NCBI GenBank assembly: GCA_037074705.1
Contig: CM073593.1
Span: 6,515,001-6,579,000 of the forward strand
Reading direction: 5' to 3'
Source of the DNA: Zhengitettix transpicula
Taxonomy: Eukaryota; Arthropoda; Insecta; Orthoptera; Tetrigidae
DNA length: 64,000 nt
Part shown: one piece after another, positions 45,550 to 58,100 of the stretch
Numbering within the stretch: the first letter of the stretch is position 1
How the letters are laid out: each line of letters starts with the position of its first letter
The notes under the pieces: generated by a model
Databases searched by the model: none
Told to the model about the DNA's origin: nothing
Seen by the model: the letters and a program-made list of their open reading frames with translations, nothing else
Translations under genes and position numbers: made by a program

Positions 45550-46101
45550 TTTTTTTGTGGGGAACAGGCTACATGAGGGCAATCCACATGGTGGCAACTC
45601 CCGTTTAATAGCATAGGAAGGGATTTGAAACGGGGGATGCGGCAGGAGAGAGGAAGGTAGCCAAAGGTTAACTAGGGCCCGCGGGCTATAGTTTAAGGAT
45701 CCTTCCCGGCAATTCGCCTAAAACGGATTCAGGTAATACCGTAGAAAAACCTGCATCACGTAGGTCGGGCATTGGGTACTTGTCCCACGCCCTTACGATG
45801 GCGGGAGAGGGGTTTGCTGTGGGGACTCAGCATTCATTTTCCGTTCCTCGACCAGTTTAGGAGGGAGGTAGCTGGCCGTGCATTCCAATGGGAATAGCGG
45901 ACAACTCTTACCGTATGCCCAAGGTCTGCGACCCCGGTACATACACCTCTCAAAACAGGCCAAGGTGCCTCGGCATGTGGGAACCTTCGTTCAAAAAAAC
46001 CAGAGAGATGTGAAGGCATCCCCAAAGGTTGCCTCCGCCAGAGCTCTCTGGGAAGGTTCACCTGTGAGAGAATTCTCTCGCAGGCTTCCTTCTTCGCCGC
46101 C
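45550..46101 (-). mobile_element. Family A retroposon-like repeat with 7-bp target duplication
   Basis: CTGATTG flanks it at 45543-45549 and 46102-46108. The T-run at 45550-45556 is the A-tail on the minus strand. The head contains CTCTCGCAGG. It is nearly full length (~550 bp). Confidence 0.88.
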
Positions 46102-46117
46102 CTGATTGATTTTTTAA

Positions 46118-46628
46118 TTTTTTTTAGGGCAACAGGCTAAAAATGAGGGTAATCCATGTTGGGCAACTCCCCTTTAATAACATAGGAAGGGATTTGAAAG
46201 GGGGGATGTGTAAGGGTAGAGGAAGGTAGCCATGGGTTAACTAGGGCCCCCGGGCTATATTTTACGGATCCTACACGGCATTCGCCTAAAGAAATGGAGG
46301 GAAAACCCTAGAAAAACCTGCATCAGGTAGGTCTGGCATTGGGTATTTGTTCCACGCCCTTCCGATAGCGGGAGAGGAGTTTACTGTGGGGACGCAGCAT
46401 TCATTCTCCGTGCCTCGACCAGTTTAGGAGATAGCTGGCCGACTATTCCAATGGGAATAGCGGACAACTCTTACCGTATGCCCAAGGTGTGTGACCCCGG
46501 AACTGACACCTCTCAGAACAGGCCGAGGTGCCTCGGCTTGTGGTAACCTTAGTTCAAAAACGGAGAGGAAAAGGCATCCCCAAAGGTAGCCCCTTCGTAT
46601 CTCTTCTACAAGGTTCTGCCTGCGACTC
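46118..46628 (-). mobile_element. Family A retroposon-like repeat, adjacent copy
   Basis: The T-run at 46118-46125, followed by AGGGCAACAGGCTA, starts a second copy in the same orientation only ~10 bp after the previous one. It ends near TTCTGCCTGCGACTC, so it is nearly full length. Confidence 0.85.
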
Positions 46629-46634
46629 ATAGGA

Positions 46635-48315
46635 CATAAGGTGCTTGTAATATCTTAAAATAAAGGGTTCATTGCATTATGTAAATCATATTTGAGACTT
46701 TGTTTTAATAAATTGAAGTAATTTTTTTTCAAATTATCCTATCTCTAGTTACACACACGTGTGGGGGGAGGGGGTGTCTACGTACGCAAGTGTCGTATGT
46801 GTGCTGCGGATGAGCGAAACATCTGCCTCATTTACATTGGGCAGAGTCGAGGATACCATTACACTACTTCGTAACGAACCGCATAGGACATCGCATCTGG
46901 AACATGAAGATCCATTAAAATACTTTATTAAAATTAAACTATTAAGACGGGAAGAGTAAATATGAAAATATTGATAGTTTCATTGTTTACGGCCAAACAA
47001 TGTCGCAACCTCCAGCAAGTGCTCTTAGTTAATGCATTTAATAAATTAAGGAACAAAAATTAATTGACACACTGAAACAGTCATCCTTGATATATATGTA
47101 TTACAGTATATGAATTTCAGGAAAAGCTGTAGGAGCTTGATGTGAATGATGTGAAATGAAATACAAGACGTTTATTTTTATTTTACATGAATTTTTATTC
47201 CTGAGAGTCTCCTTGTGAGTCAAAACGCAACTGCAAGCGTCGGAATTTTTTTTGATACAATTCTGAAACTAAACCTTTGTAATCGCCTTGAAAACCGTGG
47301 TTCTGACGAATATGGGCAAACGGTTTATTATTATTTCAGGATTCACTCTTCCACATACATCAAACTGTAACGATTGTCCCCAGCCGTTATTTAATTTAAA
47401 TTGTTTTTCGTTTACTTCTGACAAATGATAAGAAAACTTGATTTCTTTTCAGATCTTAATAATATTTTATATGCATGTACATTTGAAAAAAGCATTTTAA
47501 TTTTATCAGATTGAATTTCTCTGGGGGTTCTGGTGAATATCGACATAATTGGCAGTATGGTAATTAAAGCCGCGACCTTCCAGTGGGTTACAGACTTCAT
47601 TTATCCCGAATTCGCTTCCTGGTACCGGAGGCTGCGTGTGGACTCGTCTCGATGGCGCTTGAGGAGTGACGATTGAGACCCAGTAGGCCAGGAGGCAGAG
47701 TGCCTATTTCATTATGGAGCCAATAATTATATTTCTCGCACTTGGTATGGCGGGTTTCACCTTTGCCGAGCTAAGCTTACCTCATCACCTCTCTACCATA
47801 CCCTTGAGTCGCGGGTCCGTGTCATATCGTTGCTGGATCAAGACCAGTGTTTCCTAATTTGAATGAACTCGCCTAGAATTTTAAAGTTTGGTTTAACTTA
47901 TACAAAAGTATCTAATTATTTAGTAATTTTGGTGCTTCCCATATAGACACACAGATTGAAGTAATATAAACTACTCAGAGAGTATTGTTGTTTGCTATGA
48001 CATGTGCTAAGTGCTTGCCTACAGTAGTATAGCGCCAACAAGTCTTAAAAGAAATAAGAAATTAATTTCATTAAAAAAGCTGGAATGGGCGATAGGTTTT
48101 TCGATCTCACATACAAATTAATTATTACTTTGCACAGAATTCTTAAAATGGAAGAACAGTGATACACAAGCTGAAATTAGACATCATTAGGAAATAATTC
48201 AATTTTTGTATATGTTACATGGCGAGGAGGGCAGGGGGAGGCATTATAAATACTTAGTTGGGGAATGGTAAAAAAAAGCTTAAAAACACTGATCTAGACA
48301 GTTGTAAGCAGTGAT
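46635..48315. other. No recognised gene
   Basis: It contains a G-rich patch at 46757-46775 and a GC-richer block at 47600-47860 of unknown nature. No coding families were seen. Confidence 0.4.
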
Positions 48316-48322
48316 TATTAGA

Positions 48323-48811
48323 TTTTTTTTAGGGAAACAGGCTACATGAGGGAAATCCACATGGTGGCAACTCCCCTTTAATAGCGTAGGAAGGGATTTG
48401 AAAGGGGGGATGCGGAAGGGTATAAGAAGGTAGCCAAGGGTTAACTAGGGCCGCCAGTCTATAGTTCAAGGATCCTACCCGGCATTCGCCTAAAAGTAAT
48501 GCAGCACAAACCCTAGAAAAACCTGCATCAGGTAGGTCGGGCATTGGGTACTTGTCCCACGAACTTCCGATAGAGGGAGAGGACTTTGCTGTGGGGACGA
48601 AGAATCGCCTTCTCCGTGCCTCGACTAGTTTAGGAGTCAACTGGCCGACTGTTGCAATGGGAACAGCGAACAACTCTTACCGTATGCCCAAGGTCTGCGA
48701 CCCCGGAACATACTCCTCTCAAAGTAGGCCGAGGTACCTCGGTATGTGGGAACCTTAGTTCAAAAAACCAGAGAGATGTGAAGGCATCCCCAAAGGTAGC
48801 CTGTTACTTTG

Positions 48812-48815
<4 letters not shown>
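48323..48815 (-). mobile_element. Family A retroposon-like repeat
   Basis: The tail is seen as a T-run at 48323-48330, and all central blocks are present. The 5' end stops at CAAAGGTAGCCTGTTAC, which looks like a spliced-on inverted copy of the family's own 3' end, just before a (TA)n tract. Confidence 0.85.

Positions 48816-48859
<44 letters not shown>
48811..48859. repeat. (TA)n microsatellite, left flank of solo LTR
   Basis: Alternating TA with one ATG interruption. The LTR begins directly after it, and another (TA)n tract lies on the far side at 50192-50213. Confidence 0.9.
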
Positions 48860-48862
<3 letters not shown>

Positions 48863-48883
48863 AATGCATTGAGGAATGCATTG

Positions 48884-49333
48884 TTTCGGAACAGCGCACA
48901 TGTGGGGGTGAGGATGCAAGTGCAAAGTAATTACGGGTCCTGTCTCGATGTGACAAGACAGAGCGGCTGAAGAATTTCGGAACAGCGCACATGTGGGGGT
49001 GAGGATGCAAATACAAAGTAATTACGGGTCCTGTCTCGATGTGACAAGACAGAGCGGCAAGATATTTGTTTCGGATTAATGGTCTTGGCCGGCACAGGAA
49101 GTGGCAATGTGTACTTAGGATTTGTAAAGCAGGGCAAGGGACATGCACGGGTGGCCTGTTGCAAGATGAATCGGTTTAGGAAAGGCATTGTGTCTGGTTA
49201 ATGGCCTTGACCATCGGCTTGTTGACTTGGGATCAAAGCGGTCAGAAGAATTTCGGAACAGCGCACATGTGGGGGTGAGGATGCAAGTACAAAGTAATTA
49301 CGGGTCCTGTCTCGATGTGACAAGACAGAGTGG
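48884..49333 (+). repeat. Three ~84-bp repeats in the LTR upstream (U3-like) region
   Basis: The unit TTTCGGAACAGCGCACATGT ... CCTGTCTCGATGTGACAAGA plus CAGAGCGG occurs at 48884-48966, 48975-49058 and 49251-49333. Each contains a CTGTCTcgatgtgacaAGACAG hairpin. Repeats upstream of a TATA box often act as LTR enhancers; this is an inference. Confidence 0.85.
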
Positions 49334-49445
49334 CTAGATATTTTACCAGCTGGGGAGCAGCAGCTGCAGAGTGTAAATCTCGGAGTAATGGAGAAACTGT
49401 CAATGCAATTGCGACGTAGTTTTGGGAACAAAGAAGGGACGGTCA

Positions 49446-49453
49446 TATATAAA
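49446..49453 (+). promoter_or_regulatory. TATA box of the solo LTR
   Basis: TATATAAA sits 5' of a G-rich, purine-rich transcribed-looking block. It would place initiation near 49478. Confidence 0.5.
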
Positions 49454-50213
49454 TGGAGTGAGTTAAGGAGTTGGAGTTAGTCGGAGTGGACTGTCAGAGC
49501 GGAGGGGGAGCTGTGAGCACCCAGTATGGAGAAAGAATGCAGCCTGCGAGAGAAATAGAAAATTTATGTCAACGATAAACATTTTTGTATGCAGAAGTTC
49601 AATCTGTAGTAATATCAAAATTTGACCACTGTCTTCGATGGTAGGAGACCAGGACACAGCATCCAGCTTCGAGTAGTTTCATCACGAGCAAGTGGGATGT
49701 CCTTCACCGAGTATGGAGAATCAGCTATCGTCGAACCAATAATATGTGTTAGAGTCAGTGTGTGTAAACGTCCAGTCTATAAAGTGTGTGTGTAATGAAC
49801 GAGCCAAATGTTCCTGAGTAATCGTGAGTTGAAATTTATGGTATTAATATGTGTAAACGGAATTAAAAGATACAGTCAGATATCGTTCTCTTCTTTTGTT
49901 AATAAAATAAACTCTTTTAAATTTAGAATCAATCTGGTAATTCTAAGTTCGTTAATAAGTTTCGTCGATGTCTAGACGATTAAATACTTTTGTTTAATTT
50001 AAAGATAAATGTTGTGTTCTTTGATTATTTAAGTGTTCTGTCCGTTATCAAACCCAGTAAAGACCCATGAGAGAAAGAGTTATATGTTTTTATTGAATTG
50101 TATAAATGATAAGTTTTGAGAAATAAATTGGTTGTTTGTTAAAGAAATATAAATTTTATTTTTTTATTTTGACGCCCTTTTGTTTATTACAATATATATA
50201 TATATATATATAT

Positions 50214-50345
50214 TAGGGTAACAGGCTACATGAGGGTAATCCACATAATGGCAAGTCACCCTTAATAGCATAGGAAGGGATTTGAAAGGGGGGATGCGGA
50301 AGGGTAGAGGAAGGTAGCCAAGGGTGAACTACGGCCCCCGGGCTA
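50214..50345 (-). mobile_element. Family A retroposon-like repeat, 5'-truncated copy
   Basis: Only the terminal ~130 bp are present (AGGGTAACAGGCTACATGAG to CCCCCGGGCTA). The A-tail is merged with the (TA)n tract. Confidence 0.8.
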
Positions 50346-50349
50346 AATT

Positions 50350-51230
50350 ATGAAACTTGACTGGAAAAAACGTATAACTAAATAAGTCAGTTATACTACC
50401 AAAACCAAAAAGAAAAATGTTTTACTAATAATAAGTTATTCGTGGTCGTGTCAAAGCCTTGTCATGTGGAATCGTCAGTGGTGGTGGTTGTTCTTCAAAA
50501 AATAAAGTGCAAATTATATAATGAAGAGATTTTGAATAAAATTGGTAAGTGGAAGAGTTATTTTATATCAATCAAAATTTTCACAAAGCATGTAGTTATC
50601 AAATACTACAATGGATGGTAGGGTTGACGACACTAAAGAGGGGGACATAAGTTACTGGTGTCGCAATGATTGGAAATCAAGAAGAAGCCATATAGGCTTT
50701 AATATTAGCGTGATTACTTGAATTTGACAAATTGCGGAGAACTGGGAAACGCCAGTCACATGTGTAATATTTAGTTGTTCTGTCACCTTTGGAACACAGT
50801 ACAAAATTGCTTATATTACGAAGTACTTGAATGGAAATTCTAATTATTTCTCAGGCAAGCATTACAAAGTGAACACGCGAAAGTCGACTCATACTCCGTG
50901 GTCTCCCAATAACTTTATCCTATAATTTTCCTATTGGAAAAAAAAAGCATCACTAGCTGATGTGTGACTGTTTTTACTAACGGAAGCTATTTACGCCGAT
51001 GAATAAACAATAAATTATTCTTAAATAATTCATGGACTCCAAAAATTTGCATTGTTATTTGTTAATGAATCTATTTATTATGTTTGTAAAGTAAGCGGTC
51101 TTGTGTCTCTTTCTCGTTCATGAAGAACGAGCGTGGAAAAGAGGGAGTGTTTCCTCCCCAGTTTAATGTTGAAAAAAAATCAGACAAGAGGCCTGAGAAT
51201 TTTTGATTAAATTTCATTTGAATAGTATAA
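50350..51230. other. No recognised gene
   Basis: AT-rich sequence that contains only short frames. Confidence 0.4.
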
Positions 51231-51234
51231 ATGT

Positions 51235-51608
51235 CGACGTACTGATCGTTCCGGCCGCCTTCGTGTACGACGCAGGTCCTCTTGTGAGCGTAGTTCCGGT
51301 TGACGCCCTACGTTTAGAGGTTCTCCTGTGAGTGTTGAGGTCATACCTCCTTAGTTTAGGGGTACTTCTGAGAGTGTCGCGACTGGAGCGTTTGAGAGTC
51401 CTGTCGCGTGCTTCGGTGGGGAGGGGGCTGCGGGGCGGCGGGGGGTGGTAGTGGGGGGCCCGTGATCTGCCACACACACATCACTTGCAGCTTGTATTGG
51501 CTGGTCCACTTTGGTCGTTTTTTTTCCGATATCGGTTCCGTCGTCGGGACAGGATAAAACAGTAGAACATAAGCATGGGGCGCTAATTACGACGCGGCAG
51601 CAAGCACC
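51235..51608 (+). promoter_or_regulatory. GC- and CpG-rich island, probable promoter/5' UTR
   Basis: A sharp rise in G+C (for example GGGGCTGCGGGGCGGCGGGG near 51424) with many CpGs in an otherwise AT-rich area ends directly at a start codon with a signal-peptide frame. The opposing antisense frames here are compositional artefacts. Confidence 0.5.
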
Positions 51609-52151
51609 ATGCGTTGGCAGCTCCATCTGCTCGTCGCGACCATCTGCGCGCTGGCGGAGGCCTCAGGTCACCATTTATTATTACATTACTCTATATGTAT
51701 GGAAAGTACAAATTCATTGTATATGTCGGACCGTACCCTTAATCTGGGTTTAGAATCGTACCACAGACCCATCAAAATTGATTTTCTTCTTTAATTTATT
51801 GCCCTTTCTCACGTTGTTGTCTGTTCGGAGTCTGAAATCGTTAGTGCTGCAGCCTTCAGATATCATCACTATAGGTGTAAATAGTTACACTGTAACTCGT
51901 ACATTTCTCTTAATTACACGCTCCTACAATTTATTTCAAAATAATTTCCTACATTAGAAGTTTTTCCAAATTTTGATCATATTTTAAAACCAATTTTGAG
52001 AAATGGTTCAGCTTCTTCGTTTCAGAAGAGTAAATGTAATTTAAATGTAGATATCTATTACACTGTAATCGGGTGTAACAGTCTAAGCTGATGTATATAT
52101 ATATATATGTGTGTATATATATATATGTGTATATATATATATGTATATATA

Positions 52152-52184
<33 letters not shown>

Positions 52185-55100
52185 TTCCTGGGCATAACGA
52201 TTGTATTTATAATTTATAAATCATGAATATGACAAATTAATTTTGATCGCACGATATATAAAATCGCGTATTTTTTTACATGTTCAGAGCACATTCAAAT
52301 TGAATTTTCATCAGAACCTAATTCTTACCATAGTAATAGGGTGGATGTAACAGTTTCAATGTTTTTTTTTAAAAAATAATTATGTTTACTTAAAGCAACC
52401 CTCACGATAATTTCACAACGAGTGTTAGTGTCAGGTAATAAGCTTTCACATTTCTCCGTCTGCAGATGTGGGGTGACGATTGCAGTTCATTCATGCTTTC
52501 ATTCACTCCTGCTGGAGAAAGTAGAGCAACCCAATGTTCCTTTCAATGCAGGAACAAGCAGGGCGGGTCTTTCAACCCGTAAAGAGAGAAGATCCTTTTC
52601 GTACTCAGTTTTGTGCAAATGTTTAACGGAATTTGAATATTATCTGTTGGCAAAATGACGGTAAATAATTATTTGTATGTACGGTGCTGCATTTTTATCT
52701 CACGTATTATTTTAATAGAGACTTCTGCTACTGGGTGCGTTTGTAATAATTCAACAGAATTTCACTCAAGAGTTTAATTCATCAGTAGTAATTGTTCCTA
52801 AACATAAATAGAAAAGGTTTTGTAGTTACATATTGCTCGACATAATACAATTTTATCTATACGTTTAAACAGATTCTCGTGTTTCGAATTTGTTAAGAAA
52901 TCTTCAACATTAATTAAAATTGCAAAATTAATTATCTGTAAATTAAATTTATTTTAAAAATGGCATGTATGTTTTATATAAAGTGGACTTTATAACGCAT
53001 AAATTATTTACATAAACAACGAAAAACAACACTGGTCGTTGTAATGGACGTAAAGAAGCTACTCTGTAAACATTTCATAGCTCGAAATGCAGTATTATAG
53101 CTATATTTCTAACAGATTATATATACAAAAACTTCGATTATATTCGTCTCGATTTACTTTAAAATGTTTAAAAAAAGTTTGTATTCTAAGATTTATAAAT
53201 TAAATCTTTAAATTTCTATGAGTTTAGGTTTTTTTTCGTCCTGATGATATGTTATATCCTTATATTTCAGAAATTTGTGTTCATGTCATGGTCCGTTTGT
53301 GTAATTTAATCCATAGTGGTTATTTTTAGATATGGAGAAGCATGTTATAAATGTGTTATGAATATTGTAGACTTATGAACCGTTGTGTATAGTAATGTTC
53401 ATGCGTTTATGAAGCGTAAAATCTTTACCCTTTGCTAGTACTGACTTATAATGTACGATTAAGTTTGTCTTTAAATAAGTGAACTAAAAATATTTTTATT
53501 AATATTAACAATTGAAATATAATTTAATAGGATCAAAATATTCAAGCTCACAAAATTATTTAAGCACTGAAGAGAATATTTTCCACGGTAACCATGCAAT
53601 CTGATAAATCTGTAAATGATTGCTGATGCTTTTTTTTAATAATAGCAACGTTTCATGTTTTCCTAATCTCTGAACTTAATTTAATTTGAAATAATTATTT
53701 TAAAACCATTTAGCTCCGATGTGTGAAATAATCACGGACAGCCAAACATTAACCAAAAATAATTATTAATCCTATTTTGGTGTTACTGGTTAGTTTATTG
53801 AACATTCTTTGGTTGTTAATTTAGGACGTGCATTAATATATTTCTTCTATGTAGCCGCTTGTCAGTGTTATATTTTCACACACAAATTAAAAATGATTGG
53901 ACACACGCTAATGTCTTTGTATATTATTGAATACATAATTATGTGTATATATACATAATGAATTATTCCTGAGGCCGAAAAAGAATATGAAATCTGTTTT
54001 AAATTAAAGTACGAATGTATTGGATTGTGGTTTACAAGAATTGCATAAATAGCCTACGTTCGTAAGAGGATAACGTCTCTAGAAGACAACTCTTGGATCC
54101 AATCAGTATCCATGTTATATCCATAATATCGCTGCACCTAATAGCCAGCGCGTTAATATAGTGTCTGTAACCAGAAATAAGCACAATGTCATACTATGTT
54201 GCGTCATCCAGAAAATGATATCACGTACTAAAGAATCTCAAGGGCGAATCAAATACCTTCGTTTCCATATAGAGGATAGAAATATATTAATTTCTTACCG
54301 AGAACGTGGACCTCCGCATCATTGAATTCGTATCAGTAGAACAAATAATCTTAGAGTGTGTTACACTCCAATGTAATACTAGTCAGAGAATGTCAGATTT
54401 TTTAATAATTTTTGAGTGTTTTTCTGCCTATACAAATTTCTTTCTGAATTATTATAAAATTTATATTTGAAATAGGCCTCGAATTTTTTATAAGCGTATT
54501 CATCCATTGCCACTGCATAATTAGAGCGCTACATATCGCATTCATTATTTAAGTGCCTTTTTGTTAAAGCCGAATCAAATAAAAATTTCGAGGAAACATT
54601 AAATTTGCAAGATTTTGTGTTTTACAGTAAATACCTTACCCCTTTTTTTCTATAGTATGAGTAAACATACTCATGTAACACACGCCTGTTTATCGTGGGA
54701 GGAATCCAACCGTATTCCTTAAGGTCCAGATACTTTCTGCATTGCAGCTGTGGTTTATGAGTTGCATAAGCTCCAGGAGCCACGAGTGTATCACACATGC
54801 ACTAAAGTAGTTATTGTTGCGGGTAGTGTTTAGCATCGAGCAGTAATGTATTAGGGAAACATCGCGATGGTGATTATTGTGAGTGTCTCTTGCTACTTCA
54901 TCACACGTCACGCGTCGCCTGAGATAATTACAACGCCCATGTTAGTTTTGAACTCGTGACCTTGGATTCCAGAGATCGTTTAACGTAGTACGACTCTATC
55001 GAGACTGCGTCTTAAATAAACATCCAAATGATCAGGTTTTTGTCGAACAAAAAATTTAAATACCATTTTAAACTAATCCAGTAATGGCAATTCTACATTC

Positions 55101-58100
55101 CGCTGTGCAGTGTATTTAATCCCAACAATTTAAAAATTAAATCTGAAAACCGTGATAAATTTGAAACTTTTTGATTTCTTTGTTCAATCACGTATATACA
55201 GATTTTTTCAAATAATTCTGAAGTAATTGTCTGTGTTATCATATCTGAAAAAAAAAATGTTCACTTTGTTGCGAACAAGAATTTATATTCGATTAATATA
55301 CTACAATTTGACATTTATCAACACGATTTAATAAGTTAACACTACGTTTCAGTACGTTTTTATACTTTCATCAGGTTTTATTATAAAATATTTTACGTTA
55401 ATGGATTATTATAAAATTTATGTTTGAAATAGGTTTAGAATTTTTTATAAGCGTATTGATACATTTCCACTGTTAACTGATGATAACAACTAATATGAAA
55501 TAATAACCTGTAATAGTAGCGATGTTTACAAAATTTAGGATACTAAATTTTTTTGTCGTTTAATATTTTCCGAAATACTAGATGTGTTTATGTTAGATGT
55601 TTCATTAAATTTTTAATAAACCTTCCCGTAAAATGAGTCCACCGGCCAGGAATTAAATTTATATAAACCGTAACTAATTATTTTACTGTCATTTTTATCC
55701 AAAGAGGATTAGGGTTACAACTACCTCAGAATTAATTTTAATTTGTTTTTTCTCGGTTCCCCAAAATCATAGCGGTAAATCGAGTGGTGAAGTAATAAAA
55801 GAACGCCATTGCCTCTTGCCCACATATCGGAAACGATTTTACCGTGGGAAGAGCGAATCGCAAAACGTTTCTTCCCTAAGTACACAAAATGAAAGTTAAA
55901 ATTTCACAATCTAGACAATGGAAAACCCGACAGTATCTTCCATTGGTATTTCAATGCCCGACACTCGTCTCAGATTCTCCAGGGACATTTTATAATAGCA
56001 CAGAAGTAACGATAACTTATACAACGTTTCACAATAATTTCCAAAGGAAAAGTAATATTTTTGCTCCTGTTCGATTGGTGAACATAGTTATTGTAAAATT
56101 ACTTTGTAGTAAAATATTTTTCGCTAAATTTAGCATTTTCAGCTATTTCAACTATATTCTCCATCCAAAATTCGTAATAGATCAATTTGGTCCAAATTAA
56201 ATATTTCAGCTCTGCGATACGGTTAAATAAAATCAATTTTCCATCTGTAAATTGTAATTAAAACAGGTGATTGAATCGTGAAATGAACATAGCAACGTAC
56301 AGTTCGCACAGCTGCTTTTGCTTTATATTGATTCAAGTTTAGTTTACTATTAACTAGCAACGTCACACTTGCTTAAATATACAAAACTTTAAAATATACA
56401 AAATAGTTAAGTATTTTCCGTTGATTATTGACAACATGCATGTTTATATGAAAATAATATTCAGTTAAAATTTGTATAGTTTAACTTCTACGCCATTGAC
56501 GAGACTGCAAATTCCACGGCTTTCCTGTATGGTTGTCACATTATCTGTATTAATTATGTATTTTTATGTATGTAGTCTCTTTAGGAGTTCTTTTACCGTT
56601 AAAATTTCGTTGATGTCAAAATTTCATTGGATATCGAAGGACTACGTTATAAATATTTACATGTATGTTTATTCCTCGTATACTGAAGTGGGTTATAATA
56701 GTAACGATCTTTAAATTAACCTTTTGAGGAATAAGTATTTTTATACTTAAGATTTGATTTTGTCACATTAATTGATTTGATTCTTTCTCCTTCCACAGAT
56801 TCCAAGGATATCGAAGTAAATGAAGTTATTGAAACTGACGAATGTTGTGTTCGACGCCATCGATATCAAACATTGCCCTATGGTAAGATATATATGTTTT
56901 ACGTACTGTTCAATTCTTGAATGCAGTATTCTCTCTAAATTTATATTTAATGACCTGTTGTTTATCTTCCCGCACTATATATCATTATCGTATGTTAAGA
57001 CCATATTTTGATTTTCCTTTATTTGCATAATTTCTCTGAGGATTTGGAAAAACGTAAATGAATCTCGTGCAATGTTAACAATTAATGATGAAATAAACAT
57101 TTTATCCTAATACATCATAATCCATTAGAAGACATTCCAGCTTAGTTTATTTTATTTTTAGCATACTTTTTTAAACAACATTTCAACCTCTTTAAAAAGT
57201 CTATAAATACAATTAAGTAAATTTTAAAACTACATTCAACTGTCGCAGTGTAATTCGTTAATAAAGCTGAGGAAAAACATCTTTATTACTTGTAAGAATG
57301 TGTTCGTTCTGATGAAGCTGTGTTCCAAAATTGTAATATATTTTACCTAAAAAAGCTATATTTGTTACAAAAAATGAGTTAATTTGAAAATGAAGTTGTT
57401 TCGTAACCTAAATTATTAAAGAACAGTAACCAATAATAAATAATTCGGTTAATAAGTAATTTAGCAATGCAAGCAAATTACACACTGGGAATTATTAATT
57501 GTAAGTAGTCCCATTTTCATAAACCATATATTCACACTATATTTCGAATTATTGTATATAGATTACGTAACATACAGCATTTATGACCGATTGGTTTCAG
57601 TTTACTTCTGAATATAAATTTATAAACGACCACGACCGATATCAGAATTTTAATGTTTCTTGCGTAGTAACTTTTGAGGTCAACCCTTCCAGTAAGGTTA
57701 CTTAATTATATTTGTTATTAATTGTACTATTTTAAAAATTTCACAGCTGTTTCTATAGTCCTAGAATAGATTGCATAAAAGAGAAAACTTAAGGATTATA
57801 TAAATCAATTTAATTACTAATACATGGGGCAAGTGAAATTTAAGCTCAAAGGTTGATTCAGACAGACGGAGCCGTTCGTATCCTGGTATAAATTTTGCTG
57901 GAGAAGGGAAGACGGCGCCAGACGAGAATTCTGTGTCCTTGTTCGTCTGCAACCTCTGACAAACAAAAAATATCAAACCTGCACAAAAATAGACACGTGC
58001 TTTTTGTAAAGCTTCGCCGTCAATAATGCAGAAGCAACGTACACCTCGAATGGAATTTATGTAAATGCGGGGGGAAGGAGAAACTCCGTTGTTAAACGGA

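Larger units (their letters stand above)
48860..50191 (+). mobile_element. Solo LTR (family L1), 1332 bp, inserted in (TA)n
   Basis: The ends are TGTAATGCATTG and TTTGTTTATTACA, so the termini form the short inverted repeat TGTAAT/ATTACA. The flanks are (TA)n on both sides, consistent with a short target duplication inside a microsatellite. A TATATAAA box lies at 49446-49453, with a transcribed-looking GC-richer stretch after it, and an AATAAA at 50122. No gag/pol adjoins either side, so this is a recombined solo LTR. Confidence 0.8.

Noticed and set aside
48804..49446. Antisense frames with repeated 'SHRDRTRNYF'
   Set aside because: They are caused by the three 84-bp repeats in the LTR upstream region, not by a gene.
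51214..51626. Antisense frames through the GC-rich island at 51.2-51.6 kb
   Set aside because: GC-rich sequence has few stops; no family signature, and the plus-strand signal-peptide start explains the island better.
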